Below are positions 51,470 to 61,257 of a stretch of 64,000 bases of DNA, in pieces. Positions within the stretch are counted from its first letter, which is position 1. Each line of letters opens with the position of its first letter. Below the pieces are notes generated by a model that made no database searches, was not told where the DNA came from, and saw only the letters and a program-made list of their open reading frames with translations. The stretch lies in assembly GCF_000422545.1 (NCBI RefSeq), contig NZ_AULZ01000013.1, positions 1-64,000 on the forward strand. Reading direction: 5' to 3'. Source of the stretch: Desulfocurvibacter africanus subsp. africanus DSM 2603. GTDB taxonomy: Bacteria > Desulfobacterota > Desulfovibrionia > Desulfovibrionales > Desulfovibrionaceae. The position numbers were made by a program, and so were the translations under genes.

Positions 51470-54202
51470 TCACGCGGCCTGCGTCCGATGCTCCCGGCTG
51501 CGCAAGCCGAGCAAGGCCTTGCCCAGCTGGATGACCACGAAGGGTGTGAAGCTGCCCGTCAGGATTAGGGTCCAGCCTGTCCGCCCCGGCTCGTGCACGC
51601 GCAGAATCTCCGCCAGGGATGGCACGAACAGCGCCGCTGCGATAAGCGCACCGCACAGTCCCAGCGCGGCCCATACAAAGGGGTTGCTGGTCACCTCGTT
51701 GACAACGACGTGCGGGCCGGGATCGCGCATGTTGAAGGTGTGCAGCATGCGCGCGAAGGTCAGGGTCAGAAATGACACGGTCACGGCTTGGCTCTCGTCC
51801 AGGCCGTAGCGGTTCAGCGCGAGCCAGAAGGCCGCGAGCACGCAGACGGCGATGAGCAGGCCGTAAGCCCCGGCCAAGGCCCAATGCCTGCCGGTCACCA
51901 GATGCTCCCCTGGTTTGCGCGGCGGTGCGTCCATGACCATGGGATCGCCCTCGCCCACGCCCAAAGCCAGGGCCGGGAACACGTCGAAGAGCATGTTGAT
52001 GAACAGGATCTGCAGTGGGAGCAACGGCAGCGGCAGTCCGGCCAGGATGGCCGTGCCCACGATGATGATGCCGCCGATGTTGCCCGAGAGCAGATAGATC
52101 AGGAACTTGCGAATGTTGCTGAAGATGACCCGGCCTTGCTCCACGGCCGCGACGATGGTCTGGAAAGCGTCATCCTTGAGCACCATGTCCGCGGCCTCGC
52201 GAGCCACCTGAGTGCCGCGCAGACCCATGGCCACGCCTATGTCAGCCTTCTTGAGCGCCGGGGCGTCGTTTACCCCGTCGCCGGTCATGGCCACCACTGC
52301 CCCGGTCTTCTGATACAGGGCGATCAGGTTGAGCTTCTGCTCGGGCGTGACGCGCGAGAAGATGGTCGTATCGCGCAGTTCCTTGCGCTTGCTTTCGGAC
52401 AGCTTGTCCGGGTCGCCCAGCTCCTTGCCTTCCATGGGCCTTTGGCCGTTGGACAGCTTGAGGGTTTCGCCGATGCTCTTGGCGGTCATGGGCTGGTCGC
52501 CTGTGACCATGACGACCTTGATGCCCGCCCGGCGCAGCTTTTCGATGGCTTTATCCACTCCCTTGCGCGGCGGGTCCATGAGTCCGTACAGGCCGAGGAA
52601 GGTCAGATCCTCGTACGAGTCGTCGTGTTCATCTCCCGTGCGCTTCATGGCCGACCCGAGCACGCGCAGCCCCTGCGCGGCCATCTCCGAGTTCTTCCTC
52701 CGCCATTCGTCCCTGGCGTCGTCCGTCAGGTCCTGTTCGCCGTCCGGACCGAGCACGCGCGTGCTGGCTTCCAGCACCGACTCGGGCGTGCCCTTGACCG
52801 CCACCAGGAAACCATCGCCCTCCTTGTGCCAAGTGGCCATGAGCGCGCGCTCGGGATCGAAAGCGTCCTCGCGCACCTCGGGCTTGGCCTCTAGGAGCTC
52901 CTTGCGGTTTATGCCTTTGGTTTTGCCGGCCTGGAGCAGGGCGATTTCCAGAGGGTCGCCCACGCTCGCCTTGTCCTCTCCACCGATCTGGGCGTTGTTG
53001 CACAGTACGCCGACTTCAAGCATGCGCTTGAAAGCCGGGCTGTCCGAGGATCCGGCCGGATCTCCACTCCCGGAGGAATCCTTTCCGTCCAAGGGTATCT
53101 CGGCGATGCCGCTCTGTCCTGTCACGGCCACTCGCTGCAGATGCATGCGGTTTTCGGTGAGCGTACCGGTCTTGTCCGTGAAGATGACGCTGGTCGAGCC
53201 CAAGGTTTCCACGGCCGAAAGTCTGTTGATGAGCGCATTGCGCGCATTCATGCGCCACATGCCCCTGGCCAGGGCGACGGTGGCCACGATGGGCAGACCT
53301 TCCGGGATGGCCGCCACGGCCAGGGCAACGGCCGTGGTGATCAGCAGGTAGGTTTCCATGCCCACCAGATACCCGTTGACCATAACCGCGGCCGCGACCA
53401 GCAGCACGACCCAGAACAAGCGCTGACCGAGCGCGTTGAGGCGCTTCTCCAGGGGCGTTTCCTCGCCCTTGGCCGCCTCGGCCATCTCGGCGATATGGCC
53501 AAGCTCCGTGCGCACGCCCGTAGCCGTGACCACGGCCTTGCCCGAGCCCACGGTCAGGGCCGTGCCCTTGAAGAGCATGTTCGTCAGCTCGGCCATGGGC
53601 GCGTCTTTCTCCACGGGCTTCACGCTCTTGCCCACGGGCACGGATTCGCCCGTGAGCGCGGACTCGTCAGCCTGCAGACGATTGGACTCCACGATGCGCG
53701 CGTCCGCGGCCACGACATCTCCGCTCTCCAGCACGAGTATGTCGCCCGGGACAAGTTCCACGGCCGGGATTTCCTTGGCCGAACCACCGCGGAGCACCCG
53801 TGCCTTGGTGCCGCTCATGCGTTGCAGGGCTTCCATGGAACGTGTGGCCTGCAGTTCGGTGAAGAAGCCGATGAACACGTTGATGCCCAGAGCAATAAGG
53901 ATGGCCACGGCCTCGGGCCACTCGCCGAAGATGTACGAAACCACGGCGGCGCCAGCCAGCAGGGCGACGACGAGATTCTTGAGCTGGTCGAGCAGGATGC
54001 TCCAGGCCGAACGCTTGCGCCGTGCGGCCAGACGGTTTTCTCCGTATTGCTCCAACAGCGGCCCGATGTCGCCCTGACCCAAGCCTTGGCCAGGGTCCAC
54101 GCCGAGATCGTCCAGCACTTCCTTGGCAGCCCTGGCCCACGGCTGTTGGATGGCGGCTTCGGGTCCGTCGTTCGCTCCTCGCTCGTGTGGCTTGTCTGCC
54201 AT
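51470..54202 (-). CDS. P-type (IIA-like) Ca2+-transporting ATPase
   Basis: A 910-residue ion pump of the SERCA/PMCA branch. The A-domain TGES is at 184-187, the M4 site AIPEGLP at 298-304, the phosphorylation Asp at D343 in DKTGTLT, and the hinge TGDGVNDAPALKKADIG later on. In the M5 region the sequence is LLSGNIGGIII, so the site I glutamate of SERCA is Gly, while M6 keeps N...D (FINMLFDVFPALALG). A single-ion Ca2+ site like PMCA is therefore likely; other cations are possible. GAGG lies before the ATG. No partner gene is evident. Confidence 0.88.
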   Translation of the reverse strand: MADKPHERGANDGPEAAIQQPWARAAKEVLDDLGVDPGQGLGQGDIGPLLEQYGENRLAARRKRSAWSILLDQLKNLVVALLAGAAVVSYIFGEWPEAVAILIALGINVFIGFFTELQATRSMEALQRMSGTKARVLRGGSAKEIPAVELVPGDILVLESGDVVAADARIVESNRLQADESALTGESVPVGKSVKPVEKDAPMAELTNMLFKGTALTVGSGKAVVTATGVRTELGHIAEMAEAAKGEETPLEKRLNALGQRLFWVVLLVAAAVMVNGYLVGMETYLLITTAVALAVAAIPEGLPIVATVALARGMWRMNARNALINRLSAVETLGSTSVIFTDKTGTLTENRMHLQRVAVTGQSGIAEIPLDGKDSSGSGDPAGSSDSPAFKRMLEVGVLCNNAQIGGEDKASVGDPLEIALLQAGKTKGINRKELLEAKPEVREDAFDPERALMATWHKEGDGFLVAVKGTPESVLEASTRVLGPDGEQDLTDDARDEWRRKNSEMAAQGLRVLGSAMKRTGDEHDDSYEDLTFLGLYGLMDPPRKGVDKAIEKLRRAGIKVVMVTGDQPMTAKSIGETLKLSNGQRPMEGKELGDPDKLSESKRKELRDTTIFSRVTPEQKLNLIALYQKTGAVVAMTGDGVNDAPALKKADIGVAMGLRGTQVAREAADMVLKDDAFQTIVAAVEQGRVIFSNIRKFLIYLLSGNIGGIIIVGTAILAGLPLPLLPLQILFINMLFDVFPALALGVGEGDPMVMDAPPRKPGEHLVTGRHWALAGAYGLLIAVCVLAAFWLALNRYGLDESQAVTVSFLTLTFARMLHTFNMRDPGPHVVVNEVTSNPFVWAALGLCGALIAAALFVPSLAEILRVHEPGRTGWTLILTGSFTPFVVIQLGKALLGLRSREHRTQAA

Positions 54203-54362
54203 TCATTACCTCGCTCAGTCTCAAGTTGAACAGCTATGAGGAAAGGTAGCATAGTTCCGATGGCGGTCCAATGCGGGCACAGCAGAGAGCGGGAGTCCGA
54301 TATGTTGACAAAACGGATATCACGGCTAAATAACCCCGAGTTCCTTAGCGCCTTTAAGCAAA

Positions 54363-55223
54363 ATGGCCCGCGTTGTTAGCTTGGGCCTGCAAGATGCAAT
54401 GGCTCGCAACTATTCCGCAGACCGGAAATCGGTCTTTATCGGGCGTCCGAATAAGCGCGCCTTTAAACGCATGCTCCAGGGTGCGCTTTTGGGCGTCGGC
54501 GCACCAATGGGCTGGCTTGTAATCAGCGCCGCGACAGGCTTCAGCCAGCATGCCGATAGCACTTACCATTATGCGCTCATGGCCTACATGCTGCTGGGCA
54601 CCATGCTTTCCTTCGGGCTGTTCGGCTGGTACGCCGGTCGCAAGGAGGATCATCTTGCCCAGCTTTCGGTCATGGACCACCTGACCGGAACCTACAACAC
54701 GCGCTTCTTCCACCGGGCCCTGGAGCGAGAGTTCGCCAATTATACCCGCTACAGTCTACCCATGTCCCTAGTGCTCCTGGATCTGGACCATTTCAAGCTC
54801 ATCAACGACACCTACGGTCATCAGTCCGGGGATGTCGTACTGTCCGAAGTCGCCGAGATCATTTGTAGCACTGTGCGCCAGGGCGATACCGTGGCCCGCG
54901 TGGGCGGCGAGGAGTTCGCGGTGATCATGCCGGGTACGACCACCGATAATGCCCTGGCCGTGTCCGAGCGCATTCGCGAGGCTATCAAGTCCCGACCGGC
55001 GCGTTCCCTGGCCGGAACGACCTTCACCGTGCGCGCTTCCCTGGGGGTGGCGGGCACGGACAGAATTTGCCCCCTCTCGGCCACGGAGTTCTTCGCCCGC
55101 GTGGACCGCGCCTTGTATTGCGCTAAGGAACAGGGTCGCGATCGTTCCGTGGTTGCAGAGGAGACCGGCCCTCTTGCAGGCTCCTATTCCGCCATATCTT
55201 CCGAGGGCTCCACGAAATCGTAG
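54363..55223 (+). CDS. Membrane-anchored diguanylate cyclase
   Basis: A 286-residue protein with two hydrophobic segments (about 40-58 and 70-91) and a C-terminal GGDEF domain. The signature is GGEEF at 181-185, with the inhibitory I-site RQGD (172-175) five residues before it, and DHLTGTYNTRFF and LDLDHFKLINDTYGHQSGD upstream. Active c-di-GMP synthesis is expected. The start is uncertain: the ATG at 54363 and another at 54399 both lack clear binding sites. The gene overlaps the cupin gene by 40 nt at its 3' end, tail to tail. Confidence 0.88.
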   Translation: MARVVSLGLQDAMARNYSADRKSVFIGRPNKRAFKRMLQGALLGVGAPMGWLVISAATGFSQHADSTYHYALMAYMLLGTMLSFGLFGWYAGRKEDHLAQLSVMDHLTGTYNTRFFHRALEREFANYTRYSLPMSLVLLDLDHFKLINDTYGHQSGDVVLSEVAEIICSTVRQGDTVARVGGEEFAVIMPGTTTDNALAVSERIREAIKSRPARSLAGTTFTVRASLGVAGTDRICPLSATEFFARVDRALYCAKEQGRDRSVVAEETGPLAGSYSAISSEGSTKS

Positions 55224-55531
55224 CGGCCGCCGTGCTGTACGAGCAGGAAGCGCCCCTCGTCCGCGCCTACGTTGCGTGCGCCGTGCAGCAGGCCTGGGCG
55301 CACCTCGGCGCTGGCTCCGCAGGCGAGCCGAAAAGCCTCCTGCCCTTCGACCTTCAACAGCAGTTCGCCGGCCAGACCGTAAAACACGTCGGTCATCCAC
55401 GTGTGGCGGTGCGGCCTGACCTCGCCGCCTGGCGGTAGGGTCATCTCGGTCACCCGGAACGAGTCCTCAAGGACCACGACCTTGCGGGACGGGCCTGGCC
55501 GGGCTGAGGCTTTTTCCTGGCTCTCGCTCAT
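55184..55531 (-). CDS. Small cupin-domain protein
   Basis: A 115-residue single-cupin protein. The metal-site motif starts GGEVRPHRHTWMTDVFYGLAGE (His41 and His43) and the second motif is RPGLLHGARNVGADEGRFLLVQHGG with His near residue 82. The start MSESQEK has GAGGAAG upstream. Its function is unknown; small cupins bind a metal and often act as enzymes or sensors. The last 40 nt overlap the 3' end of the diguanylate cyclase gene on the opposite strand. Confidence 0.78.
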   Translation of the reverse strand: MSESQEKASARPGPSRKVVVLEDSFRVTEMTLPPGGEVRPHRHTWMTDVFYGLAGELLLKVEGQEAFRLACGASAEVRPGLLHGARNVGADEGRFLLVQHGGRYDFVEPSEDMAE

Positions 55532-55624
55532 GCCATCTTCCTCGTAAGCAAACGCCAGTTGAAAAACTGCATGCGCAAGCAGTTCTGTTTGTGGATGAAT
55601 CCTAGCAAACAAGAGGGAAATGAC

Positions 55625-55655
55625 AAAGGCCGACTCGGTTTGCCCGAGTCGGCCT
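55625..55655 (-). terminator. Terminator of the ppi-NapH-like pair
   Basis: AAGGCCGACTCGG pairs perfectly with CCGAGTCGGCCTT over a 5-nt loop, 33 nt after the NapH-like stop on the minus strand; the T-run is weak (TGTCATTT). Confidence 0.75.
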
Positions 55656-55687
55656 TGACATGAGTGCAAATGTGCTACGCAGGCGCG

Positions 55688-56698
55688 TTATAAGGGCAGT
55701 GTGTAGAACATGCGCAGCATATGCGCGGGGATGGGGCTTTGCCAGACGCCCGCGGCCTCGGCCAGCAGCCAGGCACCGAGCATGATAAGCAGCGCGGCCA
55801 GGCCCATGGTGATCCAGGGCATGCGTCGCCGGCCCAGGGACATCGACAGGCAGCCGTCCTTGCAGGCTTGCACGCAGGACAGGCAGCCCATGCACTCGGG
55901 AGAATTTACGCGAGGCGTGTCCTGCACACGGATGGCCATGGGGCAGGCCCGCGAGCAGCGGCCGCAACCAGCGCATGTATCCGTGTCGCGGCGCACGGCC
56001 ACGGGCGAGGCCAAGGCCAGCAGGCCCAGCAGCGCCCCATAGGGGCAAAGGTTGCGGCACCAGAGATTGGGCACCAGCAGGCTGCCCAGGACCAGAGCCA
56101 CGAGCACGCCGATACCCACGAGAGAGATATCCTGGAAAAAGGCCAACATGCGCGCATCGGCGGTAAGGTTGTAGGGGCTGCTCAGGAAGGCGTCCACCTG
56201 AGGCAGGCTCATACCCAGGATGGAGTAGAGGAAAAAGCCGAGGAATCCATATTTGACGGCCATAATCGGCCAGTCGATCCACTTGGGCGGTCGGCGCAGG
56301 GTGCCGAGCTTGCGTCCCAGTCGCTCCATACCGTTGGACAATAAACCCACGGGGCAGACATAGCCGCAGAAACCCTTGCGCGACAGGATTGCCGTGGCCA
56401 GGGCCGCCAGGAGGATGACCAGCCCGGCCGGATGGATCAGGTCCCATTGTGCGGACAAAAGCAGCTTTTTGAGCCCAAGCAGGGCGCTGATGGGCAGGAA
56501 CCCCTCGGCCAGGGGAGGGCGCGGAGCGAAGTCCGCAGCCTCTCCGCGAGCCCAGAGCAAGAAAAGGTGCAGCCGCCAGCCTGCCAGAACACAGGCTGCG
56601 GCGAACCCGGCCTGGATGAGTCGCCTAATGCGTTCCGGGGTGAACAGGCCCAAACCGATGAACCGCTTGCGCGCGCTCCTCTCCAGTCCCTCCCGCAT
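55688..56698 (-). CDS. NapH-like 4Fe-4S membrane protein
   Basis: A 336-residue protein with about five to six membrane helices. Two CxxxCP motifs, CGYVCP (111-116) and CRNLCP (214-219), and a pair of ferredoxin clusters (Cys242/245/248/252 and 269/272/275/279) are visible. This pattern is shared by NapH, NosR C-terminal domain and related proteins that pass electrons from quinols. A final helix (about 293-312) anchors the C-terminus. The start has GGAGGAG upstream. It follows the cyclophilin gene by 10 nt. No nap or nos genes are present, so its partner is unknown. Confidence 0.85.
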   Translation of the reverse strand: MREGLERSARKRFIGLGLFTPERIRRLIQAGFAAACVLAGWRLHLFLLWARGEAADFAPRPPLAEGFLPISALLGLKKLLLSAQWDLIHPAGLVILLAALATAILSRKGFCGYVCPVGLLSNGMERLGRKLGTLRRPPKWIDWPIMAVKYGFLGFFLYSILGMSLPQVDAFLSSPYNLTADARMLAFFQDISLVGIGVLVALVLGSLLVPNLWCRNLCPYGALLGLLALASPVAVRRDTDTCAGCGRCSRACPMAIRVQDTPRVNSPECMGCLSCVQACKDGCLSMSLGRRRMPWITMGLAALLIMLGAWLLAEAAGVWQSPIPAHMLRMFYTLPL

Positions 56699-56708
56699 TG
56701 CTCCTCCG

Positions 56709-57218
56709 CTAGATTTCGAAACGTTGCGCGCTGATGAGCGCGACGGGGTCCACGGGCACATCGTCGTGGCCCTGGAAGTGGCGCGTGCGCTTCTTGCTGA
56801 TCTTGAGCGCCACGTCCATGCCTTCGGCCACCTCTCCGAAGACCGCATAACCATAGCCCGCGTCCGTGGCGTCCTTGTGGTCCAGGGATGCATTATCCAC
56901 GACGTTGATGAAGAACTGGGCCGTGGCCGAGTCCATGCCTGCTGCCCGGGCCATGGCCACGGTGCCGGCCTTGTTGGCCAAACCGTTGGCTGCTTCGTTG
57001 GCGATGGGCTCGCGGGTGGGCTTCGGCTTCATGTTCAGGGTCATTCCGCCGCCCTGGACCATGAAGTTTTTGATGACCCGGTGGAATATGGTGTCATCAT
57101 AGTGGCTCTCGTCCACGTAGCGCAGAAAATTCTCCACCGTGACCGGGGCCTTGTCGGCGAACAGCTCGATGAGAATGTCGCCCTCGCTCGTTTCCAGGAG
57201 CACGAAGGGATTGGACAT
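56709..57218 (-). CDS. ppiB: Cyclophilin-type peptidyl-prolyl isomerase
   Basis: A 169-residue cytoplasmic cyclophilin without a signal peptide. Conserved segments: FADKAPVTVENFLRYVDESHYDDTIFHRVIKNFMVQGGG, ANKAGTVAMARAAGMDSATAQFFINVVDN and YAVFGEVAEGMDVALKI. It catalyses proline isomerisation during folding. Start at the ATG behind AAGGAGTG. Upstream of the NapH-like gene in the same operon. Confidence 0.93.
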   Translation of the reverse strand: MSNPFVLLETSEGDILIELFADKAPVTVENFLRYVDESHYDDTIFHRVIKNFMVQGGGMTLNMKPKPTREPIANEAANGLANKAGTVAMARAAGMDSATAQFFINVVDNASLDHKDATDAGYGYAVFGEVAEGMDVALKISKKRTRHFQGHDDVPVDPVALISAQRFEI

Positions 57219-57427
57219 GATTTCACTCCTTATGGCTGTGATGCAGGTCAATTGTTCGGTTGATGAAAGGCCGGGCTTCTTAGCCGCTTTTTCTGGAAAA
57301 GCAGAGGATCGGGCCCGTTGATGGGCACGTACGTCAGCCCGACAGGTAAAGCAGGTATGCCGATTCCACCGCCCCAACTACGCGCGACTGCTCCAGTACC
57401 GAGAGCGCGCGTATGCCCACGGACATG

Positions 57428-57463
57428 CCGAGGTCCAGAAAGCTTGGGCTTCCTGGACCTCGG
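57428..57463 (-). terminator. Hairpin downstream of uppS
   Basis: CCGAGGTCCAG pairs with CTGGACCTCGG (11 bp) over a 14-nt loop, 17 nt past the uppS stop. There is no T-run, so it may terminate weakly or protect the 3' end. Confidence 0.5.
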
Positions 57464-57479
57464 CAGTCTTGAAAAACGC

Positions 57480-58196
57480 CTACTTGGTCGGGCTTTCGAC
57501 CTGTTCGCCGGTGCGGCCGAAGCGGCGCTGGCGATGGGCATACTCGGCCAGAGCTTTGTCCAGCTCGGCCTCGTCGAAATCCGGCCAATGGGTATGCGTG
57601 AAGTAGAGTTCGGAATAGGCGGCTTGATAGAGCAGGTAATTGGACAGGCGGTATTCGCCGCTGGTGCGCACGATGAAATCCGGGTCGGGCTGGCCAACGG
57701 TGTACAACCGGCTGGCCAGAGCCTCTTCGGTGATCTCCTCGGGGCGCAAGCCATCCTGCAGGAGCAGGCGGGCGGCCCGCACGATCTCATCCCGGCCAGA
57801 ATAATTCAGGGCAAGGTTGAGAGTCATGGAGGAGTTGCCCGCGGTTTTTTCCATGTAGCTCTCTAAAACCTTGCGCGTGGTCGCGGGCAAATCTTCAAGT
57901 TCTCCCAGAACCTGCAGGCGGATATCGCGTTCCATGAGCTCGCGCAGCTCCTTCTGGGTGAAGTAGCGCGTGACGAGCCCAAAAAGAAAGCTGACCTCAT
58001 CCTTGGGACGCTGCCAGTTCTCCTTGGAGAACGCGTACAGGGTCAGATGACGGATGCCCAGATTCCGGCAGTGCCGATAGACTTTCTGGGCCGTCTTGAC
58101 TCCGGCCTCGTGCCCTTCGGTGCGGCTCATCCCACGGTGCGCGGCCCAACGGCCATTGCCGTCCATGATTAAGGCCAAATGTTGCGGCAGACTCAT
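57480..58196 (-). CDS. uppS: Undecaprenyl diphosphate synthase
   Basis: A 238-residue cis-prenyltransferase. The catalytic N-terminus HLALIMDGNGRWAAHRG (Asp12) and the C-terminal RTSGEYRLSNYLLYQAAYSELYF are diagnostic. It extends FPP with IPP to the carrier lipid for peptidoglycan and other envelope polymers. ATG at 58196 lies 8 nt after the frr stop; the binding site is weak (GGAG is 13 bases away). Last gene of the rpsB-tsf-pyrH-frr-uppS block; cdsA and dxr, often next, are not adjacent here. Confidence 0.93.
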   Translation of the reverse strand: MSLPQHLALIMDGNGRWAAHRGMSRTEGHEAGVKTAQKVYRHCRNLGIRHLTLYAFSKENWQRPKDEVSFLFGLVTRYFTQKELRELMERDIRLQVLGELEDLPATTRKVLESYMEKTAGNSSMTLNLALNYSGRDEIVRAARLLLQDGLRPEEITEEALASRLYTVGQPDPDFIVRTSGEYRLSNYLLYQAAYSELYFTHTHWPDFDEAELDKALAEYAHRQRRFGRTGEQVESPTK

Positions 58197-58204
58197 GGGC
58201 GGGA

Positions 58205-58759
58205 CTAAATCTCCATAATTTCTTTTTCTTTGACCGCCAGCGCTTCGTCGCACTTGGCTACATACTTGTCGGTCAATTTCTGGATCTCGTCCTGGCCGCG
58301 GCGCAGATCGTCCTCGGTTATCGTCTTGTCCTTCTCCAACTTCTTGAGCGTATCGTTGCCGTCTCGGCGGATGTTGCGCACGGCGACCTTGCCTTCCTCG
58401 GTGTACTTCTTGCCCAGCTTGACCAGGTCCTTGCGGCGCTCTTCGGTAAGGGGCGGCAGGCTGATGCGGATGATCTTGCCGTCATTGACCGGATTCAGGC
58501 CGAGGTCCGAGGTCATGATGGCTTTCTCGATAGGGCCGAAGGACCCGCGATCCCACGGCTGGATGGTTATGGTCCGGGAGTCTGGAGTTGCCACGGACGC
58601 GACTTGGCTGATCGGCGTGCTGGATCCGTAGTAGTCGATGTTGATGCCTTCCAAGAGAGTGGTGGAGGCCCGGCCGGTGCGGAGGCGCCCGAACTCGCGT
58701 TTGAGGTTTTCGACAACCTTCTGCATCCGGGTTTCCAGTTCCTTGATTTCCTTTTGCAT
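58205..58759 (-). CDS. frr: Ribosome recycling factor
   Basis: A 184-residue protein of normal RRF length. Conserved segments: [55 protein letters not shown] and [17 protein letters not shown]. With EF-G it splits post-termination ribosomes. AGGAGGTTAGC precedes the ATG, 3 nt after pyrH. Confidence 0.97.
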   Translation of the reverse strand: MQKEIKELETRMQKVVENLKREFGRLRTGRASTTLLEGINIDYYGSSTPISQVASVATPDSRTITIQPWDRGSFGPIEKAIMTSDLGLNPVNDGKIIRISLPPLTEERRKDLVKLGKKYTEEGKVAVRNIRRDGNDTLKKLEKDKTITEDDLRRGQDEIQKLTDKYVAKCDEALAVKEKEIMEI

Positions 58760-58762
58760 GAG

Positions 58763-59482
58763 CTAACCTCCTGTGACGATGGTGCCGATATCCTCACCCA
58801 GGACCACACGCATGATGTTCCCTTTGGTGAAAAGATTGAATACGACGATCGGCAGATCGTTGTCCATGGCCAAGGAGATGGCCGTGGCGTCCATGACCCC
58901 GAGACGCTTCTCCAGGGCCTGAAGGTAGGTGACTCTTTTGAACATGACGGCGTCGGCGTGCTTCATGGGGTCCTTATCGTAGACGCCGTCCACCTTCGTG
59001 GCCTTGAGAATGGCTCCGCACTTGAGTTCCATGGCTCGCAGGGCCGCGGCAGTATCAGTGGTGAAATAAGGATTGCCGGTTCCCGCCGCGCAGATGACCA
59101 CGCGTCCTTTTTCGAGGTGACGTATGCCGCGGCGGCGAATGTAGGGTTCGGCCACTTCGCGCATGGCGATGGCCGTGAGCACGCGCGTTTCGCGCCCGAG
59201 CTTCTCAATGGCGTCCTGCACGGCCAGGGCATTCATGACCGTGGCCAGCATGCCCATGTAGTCGGCCGACGCGCGGTCCATGCCCTTGGCGGACCCGGAC
59301 ATGCCACGGAAGATGTTGCCGCCGCCGATGACCAGCACGACTTCGCAGCCCAGGTCGGCCACTTCGGCGATCTCCTGCGCGAAGGCGTGTATCGTCTGCG
59401 GCTCGATGCCGTATTTTTGATCGCCAGCCAAGGCCTCGCCCGAGAGCTTAAGCAGTATGCGCTTGTAGAGAAGCTTGTCCAT
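58763..59482 (-). CDS. pyrH: Uridylate kinase
   Basis: A 239-residue UMP kinase of the amino-acid kinase fold: [15 protein letters not shown] at the N-terminus, [27 protein letters not shown] and [20 protein letters not shown]. It makes UDP for nucleotide and envelope precursor synthesis. I set the start at MDKLLYK because the upstream frame has no similarity; GGAGGAATG lies ahead of it. A terminator in the 100-nt gap with tsf may adjust expression relative to rpsB-tsf. Confidence 0.96.
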   Translation of the reverse strand: MDKLLYKRILLKLSGEALAGDQKYGIEPQTIHAFAQEIAEVADLGCEVVLVIGGGNIFRGMSGSAKGMDRASADYMGMLATVMNALAVQDAIEKLGRETRVLTAIAMREVAEPYIRRRGIRHLEKGRVVICAAGTGNPYFTTDTAAALRAMELKCGAILKATKVDGVYDKDPMKHADAVMFKRVTYLQALEKRLGVMDATAISLAMDNDLPIVVFNLFTKGNIMRVVLGEDIGTIVTGG

Positions 59483-59542
59483 CCTGAGATCATTCCTCCG
59501 TGGTCTTTCCGGGCGCGCAGTCCGGCTGGGTCGCGTCCGGGC

Positions 59543-59571
59543 AAAAAAAACGGGCCTTGCGGCCCGTTTTC
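59543..59571 (-). terminator. Terminator between tsf and pyrH
   Basis: AAAACGGGCC/GGCCCGTTTT with a 4-nt loop; on the minus strand it is followed by a run of eight Ts in total. It lies just after tsf, so pyrH-frr-uppS must rely on read-through or on its own promoter. Confidence 0.85.
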
Positions 59572-59583
59572 GTGTGGCTTGCG

Positions 59584-60465
59584 CTACTCTTTTTCGGCTG
59601 CTGCGTCTTCGCCCAAGGCCATGCGCACGAAGCGGTTGACCTTGATCTCGCCGCCCAGGGCCTTGCCGGCCTCCTTGAGCATGGCGCCGACGCTCTTTTT
59701 GTCTTCCTTGATGAAGGGCTGCTCCAGCAGGCAGACATCCTTGTAGTACTTCTGTATGCGGCCGATGACGACCTTCTCGGCGATGGCTTCGGGCTTGCCC
59801 TCTTCCATGGCCATGTTCTTGTAGATTTCCTTCTCCTTGGCCAGCAGGTCCGCGGGAACCTGATCCGAGGAGACGCAGATGGGGCTCACGGCGGCCACCT
59901 GCATGGCCACGTCCCTGGCAGAGTCCTGGAAGCCGGGCTTGGAGGCCACGGCATCCGGGCAGGCGAACTCCACGAGCACACCGATCTTGCCGTTGGCGTG
60001 GACATACAGGCCGAAGCCACCCTCGGCCTGACGCTCCAGGCGCGTGAAACGGCCGAGCTGCATGTTCTCGCCCAGCACGGAAATCAGCGTGGACAGAGCG
60101 TCGGTAGCCGACTGCCCGCCCTGGTAATCCGTCTCGGCCAGGGTGGCCGGGTTCTGCTTGGCGACCTGCTTGGCCAGCTGGACCACGAAGTCCTGGAACT
60201 TGTCGTTCTTGGCCACGAAGTCGGTCTCGCACTTGACCTCGACGAGCACGCCGACCTTGCCGTCTTCACTGACGTAAGAGCCGATGAGGCCTTCGGAGGT
60301 GGCGCGGCCGGCCTTCTTGGCGGCCTTGGCCAGGCCCTTTTCGCGCAGCCAGGCGACGGCCGCTTCTTCTTCGCCGTTCGTGGCCTCCAGGGCCTTCTTG
60401 CAATCCATCATGCCCGCGCCGGTCTTTTCGCGCAGGTCTTTTACCATCGAAGCGCTGATAGCCAT
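59584..60465 (-). CDS. tsf: Elongation factor Ts
   Basis: A 293-residue protein. The N-terminal UBA-like domain is [44 protein letters not shown], followed by [31 protein letters not shown], which contacts EF-Tu. Ts recycles EF-Tu-GDP to the GTP form. GGAGGCATAA lies ahead of the ATG and overlaps the rpsB stop, so the two genes are coupled. Confidence 0.97.
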   Translation of the reverse strand: MAISASMVKDLREKTGAGMMDCKKALEATNGEEEAAVAWLREKGLAKAAKKAGRATSEGLIGSYVSEDGKVGVLVEVKCETDFVAKNDKFQDFVVQLAKQVAKQNPATLAETDYQGGQSATDALSTLISVLGENMQLGRFTRLERQAEGGFGLYVHANGKIGVLVEFACPDAVASKPGFQDSARDVAMQVAAVSPICVSSDQVPADLLAKEKEIYKNMAMEEGKPEAIAEKVVIGRIQKYYKDVCLLEQPFIKEDKKSVGAMLKEAGKALGGEIKVNRFVRMALGEDAAAEKE

Positions 60466-61257
60466 TTATGCCTCCTCGGTCACATCTGCATCGTCGGTAT
60501 CCAAGCCTTCGACAGCCTTGGGCGCGGCCTTGGGCTTGGCGGACTTATCCCGCTTGGCGGTGCCTTGCTCCTCGGCGCGGGCCTTGCCCTCGACGCAGGC
60601 GTCGGCCATGGCCGTGACAAAGAGCTTGATGGCGCGGATGGCGTCATCATTGCCGGGGATCACGTAATCGATGAGATCGGGGTCGCAATTGGTGTCCACC
60701 ACGGCCACGATGGGGATGCCCAGCTTGCGGCATTCCTTGACCGCGATCTCTTCGCGATTGGGGTCTATTACGAAAGCCACGCTAGGCAGGCCTTCCAGGT
60801 TCTTGATGCCGCCCAGGTCTCCGCTCAGCTTTCCCATCTCACGAGACATGCGTGAGATTTCCTTTTTGCTGTAGCGGTTGATGGTGCCGTCCTCGAACAT
60901 GGCCTCAAGCTTCTTGAGGCGCTCGATGGACTTGGAGATGGTCTGGAAGTTGGTCAGCGTGCCGCCCAGCCAGCGGTTGGTGATGTAGTACTGTCCGGCG
61001 CGCTCGGCCTCGGTCTTGATGGCTTCCTGAGCCTGGCGCTTGGTGCCGACGAAGATGCACGAGCCGCCCGCGGCGACGGAGTCCGCGATGAAATCATGGG
61101 CGGTGCGGAACAGGCCCACGGTCTGCTGGAGGTCGATGATGTGGATGCCATTGCGAGCGCCGAAAATGAACGGGCGCATCTTGGGGTTCCAACGGCGGGT
61201 CTGGTGTCCAAAGTGGACGCCGGTCTCCAGCATCTGTTTCATACTGACGTAGGACAT
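60466..61257 (-). CDS. rpsB: 30S ribosomal protein S2
   Basis: A 263-residue protein, begun at [10 protein letters not shown] behind AAGGAGAAG. S2 motifs: [54 protein letters not shown] and [27 protein letters not shown] Lys/Ala/Glu-rich tail follows. It opens the rpsB-tsf-pyrH-frr-uppS block. Confidence 0.97.
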   Translation of the reverse strand: MSYVSMKQMLETGVHFGHQTRRWNPKMRPFIFGARNGIHIIDLQQTVGLFRTAHDFIADSVAAGGSCIFVGTKRQAQEAIKTEAERAGQYYITNRWLGGTLTNFQTISKSIERLKKLEAMFEDGTINRYSKKEISRMSREMGKLSGDLGGIKNLEGLPSVAFVIDPNREEIAVKECRKLGIPIVAVVDTNCDPDLIDYVIPGNDDAIRAIKLFVTAMADACVEGKARAEEQGTAKRDKSAKPKAAPKAVEGLDTDDADVTEEA

